A stretch of 64,000 nucleotides of DNA, taken from the NCBI RefSeq assembly GCF_006265175.1, contig NZ_VDCQ01000003.1, forward strand, positions 64,059-128,058, given 5' to 3'. Below are positions 17,106 through 25,653 of the stretch, piece after piece (the first letter of the stretch is position 1; each line of letters begins with the position of its first letter). The stretch comes from Paenibacillus hemerocallicola. Its GTDB lineage: Bacteria; Bacillota; Bacilli; Paenibacillales; NBRC-103111. The notes beneath the pieces were generated by a model. The model saw only the letters and a list, made by a program, of their open reading frames with translations. It did not search any database and was not told where the DNA came from. Made by a program: the position numbers and the translations under genes.

Positions 17106-19007
17106 ATGAATACGGACACTAACGAGAAGGACAGTAAGCTTATCAGCAGAAGAAACTTGATTATTTCGGCCGGCTTGGCGAGTGCGGCTTTGGCAGCGGA
17201 AGGTGTACTCGGAAACATCCGGGTAGCAAATTCATCCCCGGGGACAGTCGCTCAATCGGTATATGGGGACAGCGCTCTTAACGGAGTTTCAACAATCGTT
17301 CCTGTATCTATCGATGAGTTAAGGAACAATACTACGCCGGATAGCGATGCAAGGTACTACATAACGGATATAGAGAAGCATGGATTTTTCTATTATGACT
17401 CCAATGATACAACAACCCCGGACAATACGGGGACGGTTGTAGTTTCCACATCCGGAGCAAGATTCAAGAGGATCGTCGAGGGCATCTATAATGTCGTCTG
17501 GTTCGGCGCCAAAGAAGATGCCGCATTCGATAATAAGCCGCCTATTCAAGCGGCCATCGATGCTGCAGTCGCGGATGGAGGAGGTACTGTTTTCTTTCCT
17601 CCAAACCGTTTCCGTATTACGCAAAAAATTAACGTCTCTGGATCGCTTCAATTGGTCGGCGCACCCGGATCGATTATAGATTATGATTATAATACGGGTC
17701 ATTGTATCGAAGTTTCCGCCGACAATGTCTTGATTAAAGGTCTTTCTTTTGAAACGGAATACGCTTTCCAATGCGGACAGGTGACCATATTATCCAAAAA
17801 CGTCACCATAACGGAATGTCGATTTAACGGCCGCGGGTGGGCGGGAGTTCTCATGAAAGACACCGCCGGAAGCACGGTTATCGATCATAATTTTTTTAAA
17901 GACTATGCTTTTATGGTGTGCGGTCACGGTTCCCGAAATAATATCATAACGAACAATCATTTTACCGGAGGCTCTACGGAAGGAGTTCCGAACCAAAATG
18001 GTTGGGCTACTGAGCCGGTTGGGGATGGAGTGAAATTATCGTCCTCGACCGGAAGCTACGATCCGCAATATTTCGGTCCGCAAGATAATGTAATAGCCAA
18101 CAACATATTTGACAATTGTTACAGGGATGCAGTGGACATGTTTACGGACGGATCCTATACCATTGTCACCGGCAATGTGATTCGAAATCTCGTTACGACC
18201 GGACTTGATATAAAAACGATATACCGAGATTCTCCATACGAGGGCGGCACGAGTATCCCAAATGTACGTCAGATTAGTCGTATAGTAGTTTCCAACAACT
18301 TGTTTAAGAATATCGGGATTAAGCCGGACTCGAATTTTATTAACATCAACCATCAAGAATACCGTTCCGGCGTCACTCGCGATCCGGCTAACGGGCCAAA
18401 GTTAATTTCCATAATCGGCAATTATTTTGAAACATGCTCGGGAAATGGAATCGATATCATCGCAAGTATCGGGGTAATGATTCATAACAACATCCTTCGG
18501 GATGTTACGAAAAGGGGTATTTCCGTAACAGGAAATTGCTCCGACATTACCATTCAGGGAAATGACGTGGAGTCCAAGGAGCATGGAATTACTTCCACTA
18601 GCGCTGGGAATAAAAATGTTACGATACTCGACAACAGAATTACAGCGGGCATCGCCAATAGCAACTTTTCCGCCCTGCTTGTGGTAGGAGAACGAAACCA
18701 AGTTTCAGGCAATCATATTAAATCATTCGCAAATGGCGTATTTGTATCCGGAGCAACGAAAACGCTTGTTCAAGGGAACCATATCAACAATTGTTCATCC
18801 ACCGGTATCAGGTTTGAGAGTACGGTAGCTACCTCTTCGATTATGAACAATCAAATGTCCGACTGTCCTACAGCGATCCGGTTTGACAGCACTTGCAGCA
18901 AAATATCCGCCTTTAATAACGTGGGGATCGATAGCCCGAACGGTTTTGTAAATACGAACCTAGTTACCGGTTATACAGAAGCAAACAATGTACTGGTAAC
19001 AAGCTAA
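17106..19007 (+). CDS. Tat-exported right-handed beta-helix protein (pectate-lyase-like)
   Basis: 633 residues from ATG 17106 (GGAGG upstream). A Tat signal is present: S14-R15-R16-N-L-I-I followed by an Ala-rich hydrophobic stretch. From ~residue 145 (NVVWFGAKEDAAFDNKPPIQ) it matches the Pectate_lyase_3 entry region, followed by many parallel beta-helix rungs rich in N-x-x-x-G-N and IxxNxF repeats to the C-terminus. No catalytic residues can be assigned with confidence, so it may be a lyase, a hydrolase or a carbohydrate-binding surface protein. It shares the VYG segment after the signal with the Tat beta-helix protein at 51464. A terminator follows. Probably co-expressed with SBP1. Confidence 0.85.
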   Translation: MNTDTNEKDSKLISRRNLIISAGLASAALAAEGVLGNIRVANSSPGTVAQSVYGDSALNGVSTIVPVSIDELRNNTTPDSDARYYITDIEKHGFFYYDSNDTTTPDNTGTVVVSTSGARFKRIVEGIYNVVWFGAKEDAAFDNKPPIQAAIDAAVADGGGTVFFPPNRFRITQKINVSGSLQLVGAPGSIIDYDYNTGHCIEVSADNVLIKGLSFETEYAFQCGQVTILSKNVTITECRFNGRGWAGVLMKDTAGSTVIDHNFFKDYAFMVCGHGSRNNIITNNHFTGGSTEGVPNQNGWATEPVGDGVKLSSSTGSYDPQYFGPQDNVIANNIFDNCYRDAVDMFTDGSYTIVTGNVIRNLVTTGLDIKTIYRDSPYEGGTSIPNVRQISRIVVSNNLFKNIGIKPDSNFININHQEYRSGVTRDPANGPKLISIIGNYFETCSGNGIDIIASIGVMIHNNILRDVTKRGISVTGNCSDITIQGNDVESKEHGITSTSAGNKNVTILDNRITAGIANSNFSALLVVGERNQVSGNHIKSFANGVFVSGATKTLVQGNHINNCSSTGIRFESTVATSSIMNNQMSDCPTAIRFDSTCSKISAFNNVGIDSPNGFVNTNLVTGYTEANNVLVTS

Positions 19008-19031
19008 TTGTATCAAATTTATCAAATAAAT

Positions 19032-19070
19032 CGGCGATCGCTTCCAGTCTGGAATCGATCGTCTTTTTTT
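19032..19070 (+). terminator. Rho-independent terminator
   Basis: GGCGATCG...CGATCGTC with an inner TTCCA/TGGAA stem, followed by seven Ts, 24 bases after the beta-helix stop. Confidence 0.8.
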
Positions 19071-19087
19071 AACGTTTCAAAATTTTT

Positions 19088-19217
19088 AAGTTCGCTAAAG
19101 CGACACAGCTTCAAAGCAATGCTTCTATAAAGCGAACTGCGAAATTGTGAACCAAGAGAAACTACCGCTAAATCGCGGTCGCTCATCCTTGAAATACGTC
19201 GATAGACGTTTTTCTTA
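19088..19217. repeat. Intergenic repeat family R2, copy 2
   Basis: Same ordered blocks as 3281-3388: outer stem AGTTCGCT/AGCGAACT (here with ~25 extra bases inside), TGAACCAAGA, CTAAATCGCGGTCGCTC, and the ACGTCGATAGACGT-TTTTTC stem-loop. The remaining intergenic DNA to 19455 has a second candidate hairpin near 19333-19374 (CGCCCGACATTC/AGTCAGGCG) and no gene. Confidence 0.8.
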
Positions 19218-19455
19218 TGAGACGGATTTAAGCCAAGTGCGACAGTTCTTCCATTCGCAGATCGTCATTAAGCAAACGAAAGGTTGCCTTCATTCTACAA
19301 TTCTTCGAAAGTTTTTATAAGAGCAGTGCAACCCAAAAACGCCCGACATTCCCTTGTGGGGGAAGTCAGGCGTTTGACGACGGCCATGAAACAATCGTTT
19401 GTGCAAGGATGCTTGCAGCCAGTATGGCTAGTTGAAGCGGGAAACGAGCATCATA

Positions 19456-21210
19456 TTACATGGTAATCCAAGCCGTGCCGATACTGAGAAAGCTTCGGAA
19501 TTCACCTGCATCAGTCAAAACGACCGTGCAGCCGCCGTCGATCGTCTCCGAACCGCTTGCGGTGATTTGTACCGGGTTCGTTCCGGAATCCGCCTTCTTG
19601 ATCGTGAATTTCATTCCGTTTACCGTGGATGCCGGAGGCATACTCACGATGACAGGCTGCGCCGAGGCATCCACGATTAGATGGTTGTCTCTCCCATCGA
19701 GTGTCGTATCAGCGTTCGCGTTCCGGTATGGCAGCTTTAAATTCGGCACTGCGGCTGCCGGCGGAAGCGTCAACAAGACGTCTTCTATCGCTCCCAGGTT
19801 CGCAATCGTCCCGCCCAATCGATTCAAGCCGACCGCGCCGGTGGATATTTGGGGATAACTGGCAGATGCGGTCTGTTCCACCCGCACGTTGCGCGTGTGT
19901 GGATCGAACTCGAACGGACTTACCGTGTGGCCGACCGATTCACAATCACGGTACACAAGATCCGTGATCGTAAAGCCTTCTAGAGCGTACGTAGCAAATC
20001 CTCTGCGGATAAACGACGGAGTTCGGTCGTCGATGGAGCGGCAATTATAGAAATGTGAGTTGCCTGCGCTCGACCTGGCTTCCGAAGCGACCGTGCTGAT
20101 GAAGAAAGAGGCGGCGTACGATAAAGCGGCTTCGGTCCCATTGTTCGTATTGCAGTTATACGCCGTGCATCGGATATAGGTCGTGCGGACGCTGTCGGCC
20201 GAGCTGGACAATTCGAAAAACCCGGACCATTTCTCATATTCGGCGAGGCAGTCGATATATTTTACTTCTCCTTGTGCGGCATCGGTGCCGTCTTTGCCGT
20301 AAACGGTCGCAAATCCGAAAGCATTGTTTCGGGAAACGCAGTTTTGGAAGATAATATCGATACGTTCGCTGGCGGTGCTTAATTTCTTTATCATCGACAC
20401 GAATCCGCGTCCTTTGTTGCCTTCCGATACGCAGTTTATGAGCCTGATTTTTTTCAACCGATCGGTAGGTCCGTTTGGTTCGATATCCACTCCGGCCTGT
20501 GGATTCGTTCCGATCGTATTCGTGAATGTGCAGTTTTCGACGAGCAATCCGTCGACGGATATGACGGACAAGCCTTGTCTCCGGTTATTATCCGCCCGGC
20601 AATCCCGCAACACGATGTTGCGGCAATAGCTGTTCGTCGCCTGGTAGTTGCCGATATAAAACCCGTCGCCGCCCGAGTCGTTCGCGTTCACTTGTTCGAT
20701 CGTAACGTTATCCGACCCGCCGATATCGAATATATGAGCCTGCTCTCCCGCCGGGTAAGCCGATTTGTTCATCCGAAACACGGCGCCATTGCCGACAATG
20801 CGCACATTGCTCACATTAAGGATGCGAATCAGCCGCTCATAGGGGGCCGTCACCCGAAGCGTATCAACCGCTTGGATAACGGTACCCGGGGCTAATTCGA
20901 GAACGATATTGCCGGGAATATACAACTGGCCGGTCAAGTAATGGGCGCCTTCCTGCTTGGGAACATACAGCTTTTTCCCTGACGCTGCATTCAGCGCCGC
21001 CTGAAACGCCGCCGTATCGTCAGTCACTCCGTCTCCTTTCACGCCGAACCAGCTTGCCGAAAGCACCGTAACCGGGGAATTGGTCGCGTTCGCTTCTTCC
21101 CATCCATGTCGGTCCAGTATTCCCTCTGAAGCGACGGCGACACCCGCCACTCCGACTTTTGTCATCGGCGCTCCTCGGCTTGCTTGCTTATCAGTCATGT
21201 TATCGGTCAT
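19456..21210 (-). CDS. Right-handed beta-helix protein with degenerate Tat-like N-terminus
   Basis: 584 residues; AGGGGG precedes the ATG at 21210. It opens MTDNMTDKQASRGAP, followed by a hydrophobic Val/Ala stretch. This matches the Tat leaders of the sister genes except that the twin arginine is R12-G13, so export may be lost. Residues ~50-110 (WFGVKGDGVTDDTAAFQAAL) are the classic Pectate_lyase_3 entry. Successive beta-helix rungs (NVSNVRIVGNGAVF, NIVLRDCRADNNRRQG, VENCTFTNT) run to ~460, and a small C-terminal beta domain follows. Reads as a glycan-active or glycan-binding protein. Upstream on the same strand, 18 bp away, is the decayed end of a solute-binding protein, reproducing the SBP/beta-helix gene order. 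Confidence 0.82.
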   Translation of the reverse strand: MTDNMTDKQASRGAPMTKVGVAGVAVASEGILDRHGWEEANATNSPVTVLSASWFGVKGDGVTDDTAAFQAALNAASGKKLYVPKQEGAHYLTGQLYIPGNIVLELAPGTVIQAVDTLRVTAPYERLIRILNVSNVRIVGNGAVFRMNKSAYPAGEQAHIFDIGGSDNVTIEQVNANDSGGDGFYIGNYQATNSYCRNIVLRDCRADNNRRQGLSVISVDGLLVENCTFTNTIGTNPQAGVDIEPNGPTDRLKKIRLINCVSEGNKGRGFVSMIKKLSTASERIDIIFQNCVSRNNAFGFATVYGKDGTDAAQGEVKYIDCLAEYEKWSGFFELSSSADSVRTTYIRCTAYNCNTNNGTEAALSYAASFFISTVASEARSSAGNSHFYNCRSIDDRTPSFIRRGFATYALEGFTITDLVYRDCESVGHTVSPFEFDPHTRNVRVEQTASASYPQISTGAVGLNRLGGTIANLGAIEDVLLTLPPAAAVPNLKLPYRNANADTTLDGRDNHLIVDASAQPVIVSMPPASTVNGMKFTIKKADSGTNPVQITASGSETIDGGCTVVLTDAGEFRSFLSIGTAWITM

Positions 21211-21228
21211 TGTATTCGGTTCCCCCTA

Positions 21229-21438
21229 TCATTTTCCCGCCTTGGCCGCTTCGATCTGATCTGATTGATATCTTCAGCCGTTTCCCGCAGCACCGTATTG
21301 ACGTCTTTGCGTTCTATGCCATGCCCCGGATTCCTTTTTTGACGAGCGACACTTTGGCCAATGATTCGTAAATCGTGGTAGGCGACCAGTTTGGCGACAG
21401 TATCTTGGTTTCACATTTTTCGGGAACCGTATCGGTTC
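21229..21438 (-). pseudogene. Relic of an orphan solute-binding protein (C-terminus only)
   Basis: Reading the minus strand gives KVSLVKKGIRGMA, then (after a frameshift) ERKDVNTVLRETAEDINQ. With removal of a duplicated ATCAG this would end IEAAKAGK-stop at 21229. These match the SBP1 C-terminus (KVAIVNKGIRGIG, then EKKDLNTALREVEEEINK) almost residue by residue. Upstream an in-frame TAA breaks the frame and no further homology is seen. A perfect 7-bp hairpin (GGAACCG/CGGTTCC, 21423-21439) marks its 5' end. Confidence 0.8.
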
Positions 21439-21474
21439 CTTCTTAAATATGCTGGATACGTGCTGCGTTAGCTA

Positions 21475-21505
21475 CATAACTTTTCGTGATAAAGTTATGT
21501 TTTTT
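21475..21505 (+). terminator. Terminator-like hairpin with no plus-strand gene before it
   Basis: CATAACTTT...AAAGTTATG (9 bp) followed by TTTTTT on the plus strand. The only nearby sequence upstream is the minus-strand SBP relic, so either an unseen transcript ends here or it is left from a rearrangement. Confidence 0.5.
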
Positions 21506-21580
21506 GCGTAATTTCAGGCAGAGCAAGAAGTTCCGGTATGTCAATTGTCTGAGTAAATGTCACTCTAACTCGTCTATGAA

Positions 21581-21664
21581 AAGGCTTAGTGACGGAAGTC
21601 GGCGGGATGATGACGCATGACGCCGTCATTGCGAGCGAATACGATCTTCCGTGGTGGAAGCCTT
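21581..21664. other. Strongly self-complementary 84-base segment, possible structured RNA
   Basis: Nested pairs: AAGGCTT (21581-21587) with AAGCCTT (21658-21664); ACGGAAG (21592-21598) with CTTCCGT (21646-21652); and an inner CGCATGACG / CGTCATTGCG hairpin near 21614-21633. No known riboswitch was recognised. It precedes the promoter of the DUF6530 gene. Confidence 0.4.
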
Positions 21665-21732
21665 AAAAATGAATAAAGGACGGGTAAAAAGAACCGAGTG
21701 AACGGAACGGAAGGGTATGTCGAAATCATGGA

Positions 21733-21789
21733 TTGACTAACGATGAAACAGAGAGTATTATTTAGTAAATTAGTAATTTAGTAAATTTC
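21733..21789 (+). promoter_or_regulatory. Promoter of the DUF6530 gene with TTTAGTAAA repeats
   Basis: TTGACT (21733-21738), 17 bases, TATTAT (21756-21761). Immediately after the -10 are two TTTAGTAAAT copies separated by TAGTAA (21761-21788), a likely operator at the transcription start. Confidence 0.6.
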
Positions 21790-21804
21790 AAGAGAGGGAG
21801 TACA

Positions 21805-22284
21805 ATGAAAATACCAACAACATTAAAACATAAGCCCGTAGTCGTGTCGGATAACTATGAGCAGGTAGATGGCCGTTATGCCCGGAACACGGATGCAAAA
21901 GGACTGTCCCTCGGATTGGCCCAGTGGAACGATAGGGGAAAGGTCGATATTTCGGCCAAAGTATGGAGATACACGGGCGAGAAATGGTCCAGACAGTCGG
22001 AGGAGCTGCCTCTTCATCGCGTTCTCGATTTGTCCATTCTGATTTGCAGGTCCATGGCGCATTTTCGCGAAGCCTACAGATACGAGCATTTATATGATCC
22101 GCAGGAGCCTATCATCGACCGGGTGGGCCTGCAGGGGGATGCCATGACCGTGGCGGTATGTACGGATAATGACAAGATCAATGAAGACATCAAGCTGTTC
22201 AACCAAGCTTTGAGCGATGACGATGAGCTGATCGGGGAGCGGCTGCGCGCCTTATCGAGAATTTTAAAGGATATGGGGTATTAA
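21805..22284 (+). CDS. DUF6530 family protein
   Basis: 159 residues; AGAGAGGGAG precedes the ATG. The conserved core DGRYARNTDAKGLSLGLAQW and VSAKVWRYTGEKWSRQSEELP-type sequence, followed by HRVLDLSILICRSMAHFREAY, matches the DUF6530 family as I remember it. A soluble cytoplasmic protein of unknown function. Own promoter and a long hairpin after the stop, so monocistronic. Confidence 0.75.
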   Translation: MKIPTTLKHKPVVVSDNYEQVDGRYARNTDAKGLSLGLAQWNDRGKVDISAKVWRYTGEKWSRQSEELPLHRVLDLSILICRSMAHFREAYRYEHLYDPQEPIIDRVGLQGDAMTVAVCTDNDKINEDIKLFNQALSDDDELIGERLRALSRILKDMGY

Positions 22285-22313
22285 CCGTTGGTTATCCGAT
22301 GCGACGGGACAAC

Positions 22314-22362
22314 ATGGCAGCGGCAGAAGAAGCCGGCATTTCAGGAGGTCTGCCGCTGCCAT
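22314..22362. terminator. Long perfect hairpin between convergent genes
   Basis: ATGGCAGCGGCAGA (22314-22327) pairs perfectly with TCTGCCGCTGCCAT (22349-22362). There is no T-run, but it sits between the stops of two convergent genes and is the only candidate for ending either transcript. Confidence 0.6.
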
Positions 22363-23457
22363 TCATTTAAAGTTTCGAACCGGCTTTCCGCACCTCACCA
22401 AAACATGCCACAATAGTTTTAGCTCCTGAAGCACTTCCGTATACGTTCCGCGATCGCTCCAGGCGACCGGATCGCGCTTCAAATCCATTGCGGCGGACCC
22501 GATCCTGCTCGCATCGATACAATCATCTCGTGCGATGCGCTTGGCCAAGGAAGGCATCGACGGACCTCTAAAATCCGAGGGAACTTCGTCTACCAACAGC
22601 ACAAAGCCCATATGCCAATAAAGATCGATCGAATATCGCCTACATATTTGCTCCAGGGATCGCCCTGTTTGAGTGTCCTTGAAGGAAGGATCCGCTACAA
22701 GCACTTCCACGTCTTCCTTAAGCGAAATATCGCCATGAACCTGGGCTTCGATATAGTGGTTAAGATTGCGACTCGGCTCTTTGTTGGCAGGGTCGGTGAT
22801 TGGCCTCTCGAGATTGACTAACAAATGACGGGCCAATTTTCTCGGGGTCAAATTCATTTCACCTAAAGCGAAATCTCGATTAAACGCCTCCTTCAAGAGA
22901 GCCGCCATTATGACGGTAAACTCCTCGTACGTCCCCTTATCCTTCGGGTCTTGATGCGAATCCGAATACGTGAATGTGCAACGTCTGGACACCTCCGGAG
23001 CCAGAAGAAAGTAGCACGATCCAAAACGCGGAGCCGGTCCGTCCGGATACAGCATTAAATCCAGTGCGCCATATTTGGGACGCTGACTGTCAGTCGAATC
23101 CTTCCGATGATAGGCCCCTCCAAAAATCCCTTTCTCCCAAAGGTCCCGTTCACCGCCAGGGTACGCCGATACGCTGCCGTTGGACAACAAGGTTTCAAAT
23201 TGGCTCTTATAAATTCCATGTTCAAGCAGCGCTTCGGCTACGCTGTTCATTGTCGCCGGAACCGGTCTATCCGGATGGAAATGGAGGGCGACCTTTGCGT
23301 GCGCTTTCAGCTTGGCGACGGCCTCTTCAAATGTTTTATTCGAGAGATCGGACATTTGAAGGATTTCTTGAATCGCTCGCTCAGCTTCATTTTTTTGACT
23401 TCTTGCGTACGCGGTAATGTGCGCTATAGCCAATAATTGCGACCTTGACAAATTCAT
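22363..23457 (-). CDS. DUF3626 domain protein
   Basis: 364 residues from the ATG at 23457, selected because AAAGGAGAG lies ~12 bases upstream. The frame is open 53 codons further, with Cys-rich, non-conserved sequence. Recognisable DUF3626 features are LHFHPDRP, YKSQFETLLSNGSVSAYPGGERDLWEKGIFGGAYH, and KYGALDLM...PAPRFGSCYFLL. The His-rich first motif suggests an enzyme active site, but no reaction is known for the family. Convergent with the DUF6530 gene. Confidence 0.75.
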   Translation of the reverse strand: MNLSRSQLLAIAHITAYARSQKNEAERAIQEILQMSDLSNKTFEEAVAKLKAHAKVALHFHPDRPVPATMNSVAEALLEHGIYKSQFETLLSNGSVSAYPGGERDLWEKGIFGGAYHRKDSTDSQRPKYGALDLMLYPDGPAPRFGSCYFLLAPEVSRRCTFTYSDSHQDPKDKGTYEEFTVIMAALLKEAFNRDFALGEMNLTPRKLARHLLVNLERPITDPANKEPSRNLNHYIEAQVHGDISLKEDVEVLVADPSFKDTQTGRSLEQICRRYSIDLYWHMGFVLLVDEVPSDFRGPSMPSLAKRIARDDCIDASRIGSAAMDLKRDPVAWSDRGTYTEVLQELKLLWHVLVRCGKPVRNFK

Positions 23458-23666
23458 GGGCAGATGAATCTCTCCTTTGAAATTCATGATATCACAACGT
23501 TTTTCACCCGACAAAGGATCAGTCGGACACCGGCACTTTTCTACTCCTGGATAGCAATCCAGAAGAAACGCGACATATACGGTCAAGTTATAATAAGCTA
23601 GTACAATTCCAACCATAGGATATCTGCACAGAGTTAATCGAAATAGGACAAAGAAGGAAGGTAATT

Positions 23667-23779
23667 ATGAAAACATCCCGATCAAAAGACGGCAATGTTA
23701 GCTTATGATGTATATGGAAACGGACCTGCGCAACCCCGAGGTATTGCTGCCCATACTCTCGGGCTTTCTGAAACAGTAG
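23667..23779 (+). pseudogene. Remnant of an alpha/beta-hydrolase gene
   Basis: A good ribosome binding site (AAGGAAGG) and ATG at 23667 start MKTSRSKDGNV. After a frameshift AYDVYGNGPA continues, together the usual N-terminus of a family of small alpha/beta hydrolases. The sequence then jumps to NPEVLLPILSGFLKQ-stop, which resembles the C-terminus of such enzymes. The catalytic centre is missing. Confidence 0.45.
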
Positions 23780-23823
23780 TCTCTTGATCTTCGTAACGCT
23801 CGAAAAATAAAGGAGGAAGTAAT

Positions 23824-24327
23824 GTGAACAACAAAATCCAAAAAATTACACCGAACTTGTGGTTCGATACGCAAGCCGAAGAGGCGGCAAAGCTGTACAC
23901 TTCCATTTTTGATAATTCCAAAATCGGCAAAATTGCTCGTTATGGAAAAGAAAGGCATGAAATCCACGGGATAACCGAAGGAACGGTAATGACCGTGGAA
24001 TTTCAACTGGATGGACAACAATTCGTAGCACTAAATGGAGGTCCTCAATTCAAATTCACTGAAGCGATATCCTTTATCGTCCATTGCGAGGATCAAGAAG
24101 AATTGGACTATTATTGGGAAAAGCTGTCCGAGGGCGGAGACGAAAAGGCTCAAGTATGCGGTTGGCTGAAAGATAAGTTTGGCGTATCGTGGCAAGTCGT
24201 TCCTGCCGCATTATCCGAGATGGTAAGCGATCCCGATTCAAGGAAATCGGAAAGAGTCATGAAAGCATTGCTCCAAACGAAAAGCAAAATCGACATCAAA
24301 GCCTTATTGCAAGCGTATGAGGGGTAG
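23824..24327 (+). CDS. VOC-superfamily (PhnB/3-demethylubiquinone methyltransferase-like) protein
   Basis: 167 residues; start GTG 23824 after AAAGGAGGAAG (the ATG two bases earlier is followed at once by a stop). Beta-alpha-beta-beta-beta modules of the vicinal oxygen chelate fold: ITPNLWFDTQAEEAAKLYTSIF, VEFQLDGQQFVALNGGP, then WLKDKFGVSWQVVPAAL. These are hallmarks of the PF06983 PhnB-like group. Family members are mostly uncharacterised; some are resistance or isomerase-type proteins. Intact, although its neighbours are remnants. Confidence 0.85.
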   Translation: MNNKIQKITPNLWFDTQAEEAAKLYTSIFDNSKIGKIARYGKERHEIHGITEGTVMTVEFQLDGQQFVALNGGPQFKFTEAISFIVHCEDQEELDYYWEKLSEGGDEKAQVCGWLKDKFGVSWQVVPAALSEMVSDPDSRKSERVMKALLQTKSKIDIKALLQAYEG

Positions 24328-24428
24328 GCTTGCATTAAGCTGATACTACACCCTGGTGTTACGGGCTACCGCAACGGGTATGCGCTTAATCCGTTTTCAT
24401 AGCAATCAAAAGGGGAGGGAACCAATTG

Positions 24429-24560
24429 TTGAAGAAAAGGTTGTCCATCGGTATGATGGTGCTGTTGTCCGCATGCATGTATGGAAGTCGGGCGAAAGCG
24501 TTAAAAAAGCAGAGGGACATGCGCCTACCGGCACAAGACCTCTGCTTTTCTGTACACTAA
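24429..24560 (+). pseudogene. Truncated lipoprotein N-terminus
   Basis: TTG start at 24429 after GGGGAGGG. It encodes 43 residues, KKRLSIGMMVLLSAC with a lipobox and then an unrelated basic tail. A terminator hairpin AAAAAGCAGAGG/CCTCTGCTTTT (24504-24549) lies inside the frame, so it reads as a signal peptide cut off by a deletion. A functional micro-lipoprotein cannot be excluded. Confidence 0.4.
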
Positions 24561-24602
24561 CACGAGATTACACGACAAGCCTGATGGTTATCCGTCAAAT
24601 AT

Positions 24603-24806
24603 TTATAGCTTGTCTTGTTCTTCATCCGGTGCTACCGGGATATATTGCTCTTTTACTCGGCTTTCTGCATAAGCTTGCTTATCTTCAACTGCCTCGATTG
24701 CAATTTTATCTTCCGCCAATTGTTGAAGTTTAGCTATTTGTTGGCCTTTGTTCAACAGGATCGCCTCCATTCCTTCCTTAATGTTCCCATATTGAACTGA
24801 AATCAT
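24603..24806 (-). CDS. Possible small charged protein
   Basis: 67 codons on the minus strand, rich in Gln/Glu/Lys with a long amphipathic helix (LQQLAEDKIAIEAVEDKQAY). No good ribosome binding site precedes the ATG and no family is recognised. Listed because its composition is protein-like and nothing else explains 24600-24800. It may be spurious. Confidence 0.3.
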   Translation of the reverse strand: MISVQYGNIKEGMEAILLNKGQQIAKLQQLAEDKIAIEAVEDKQAYAESRVKEQYIPVAPDEEQDKL

Positions 24807-24927
24807 GCAGATCTTTGTGTTGAAGGGGATTGCGCCGCAAACGTCAGAAGAGGCAGTGACAATGAATATTATTATAGTTATTTATAATGGATTAAGGTAA
24901 GTTAGTGGTAAAGGGGGATATTACAAG

Positions 24928-25553
24928 GTGAATGAAATACAATACAATTTGCAATTTGATAAGCTATGCGAGCTTATGCAGCTTGGTGAGTTAGTCGGTA
25001 TGCCTGAACCGGTGTCGGGTGGGTTTTTACACAAAATGTATGCTATTGAAACCACCCGAGGGAAATATGCAATTAAAGCGTTAAACCCTCAAATTATGCT
25101 TAGACCAACAGCCAAACAGAACTATATCAAGTCGGAACGAATTGCCAATATTGTGGCAAATCATATACCTGCTCTGGTCTGAGAATGAATCAGGCGACAT
25201 TAACAAAGATAAATTTCGGGCTTTTATAGCCGGTTATAAAAAGAGATACGGTATACTGGAAGCGAATTGGAGAACGGTATTGGAAAATGAATGGATTTTC
25301 GGGAAAATTAGGTTGGCTGGAATATAGTTTAAAACGGTCCTTACGGATTGAATGTACGAACGAAGAAGAACAGCAGATGGGGACTGAGCAAGTAACAGGA
25401 ACGATAAATGCCATTAGACGTTATGCAAATAACATCTCCGAATTAGAAAAGTGGCTAAAGGATGAGATGTTAGAGAGAGCACCTCATTCAGTCGCTTTGC
25501 GAATGAATGGGGTGCTTTCTTGTGCGGATCGAATCGCATATTTTACGCAATGA
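24928..25553 (+). pseudogene. Aminoglycoside-phosphotransferase-family gene with internal deletion and frameshift
   Basis: The first 84 codons give the N-terminal lobe of an APH-family kinase (PVSGGFLHKMYAIETTRGKYAIKAL, lysine of the ATP site). After a stop, another frame supplies the C-terminal part (ENESGDINKDKFRAFIAGYKKRYG), and from ~25275 a third frame continues NGFSGKLGWLEYSLKRSL and EEEQQMGTEQV. The catalytic HGD/DxD section is gone. A hairpin AGCACCTCATTCA...TGAATGGGGTGCT near 25476-25517 may be its old terminator. Confidence 0.75.
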
Positions 25554-25653
25554 CTAACGAAATCTTAAGAATTCTTCATAATTTTGTTGGATGCTTCTTC
25601 AGGATTGGATTCTAAACTGTGAGTATGGAATTCATCATTGGGAGGAAGCGGTT

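Noticed and set aside
24356-24733. 125-codon plus-strand frame
   Set aside because: It has no ribosome binding site, crosses a terminator hairpin and a truncated lipoprotein in another frame, and has no protein-like pattern.
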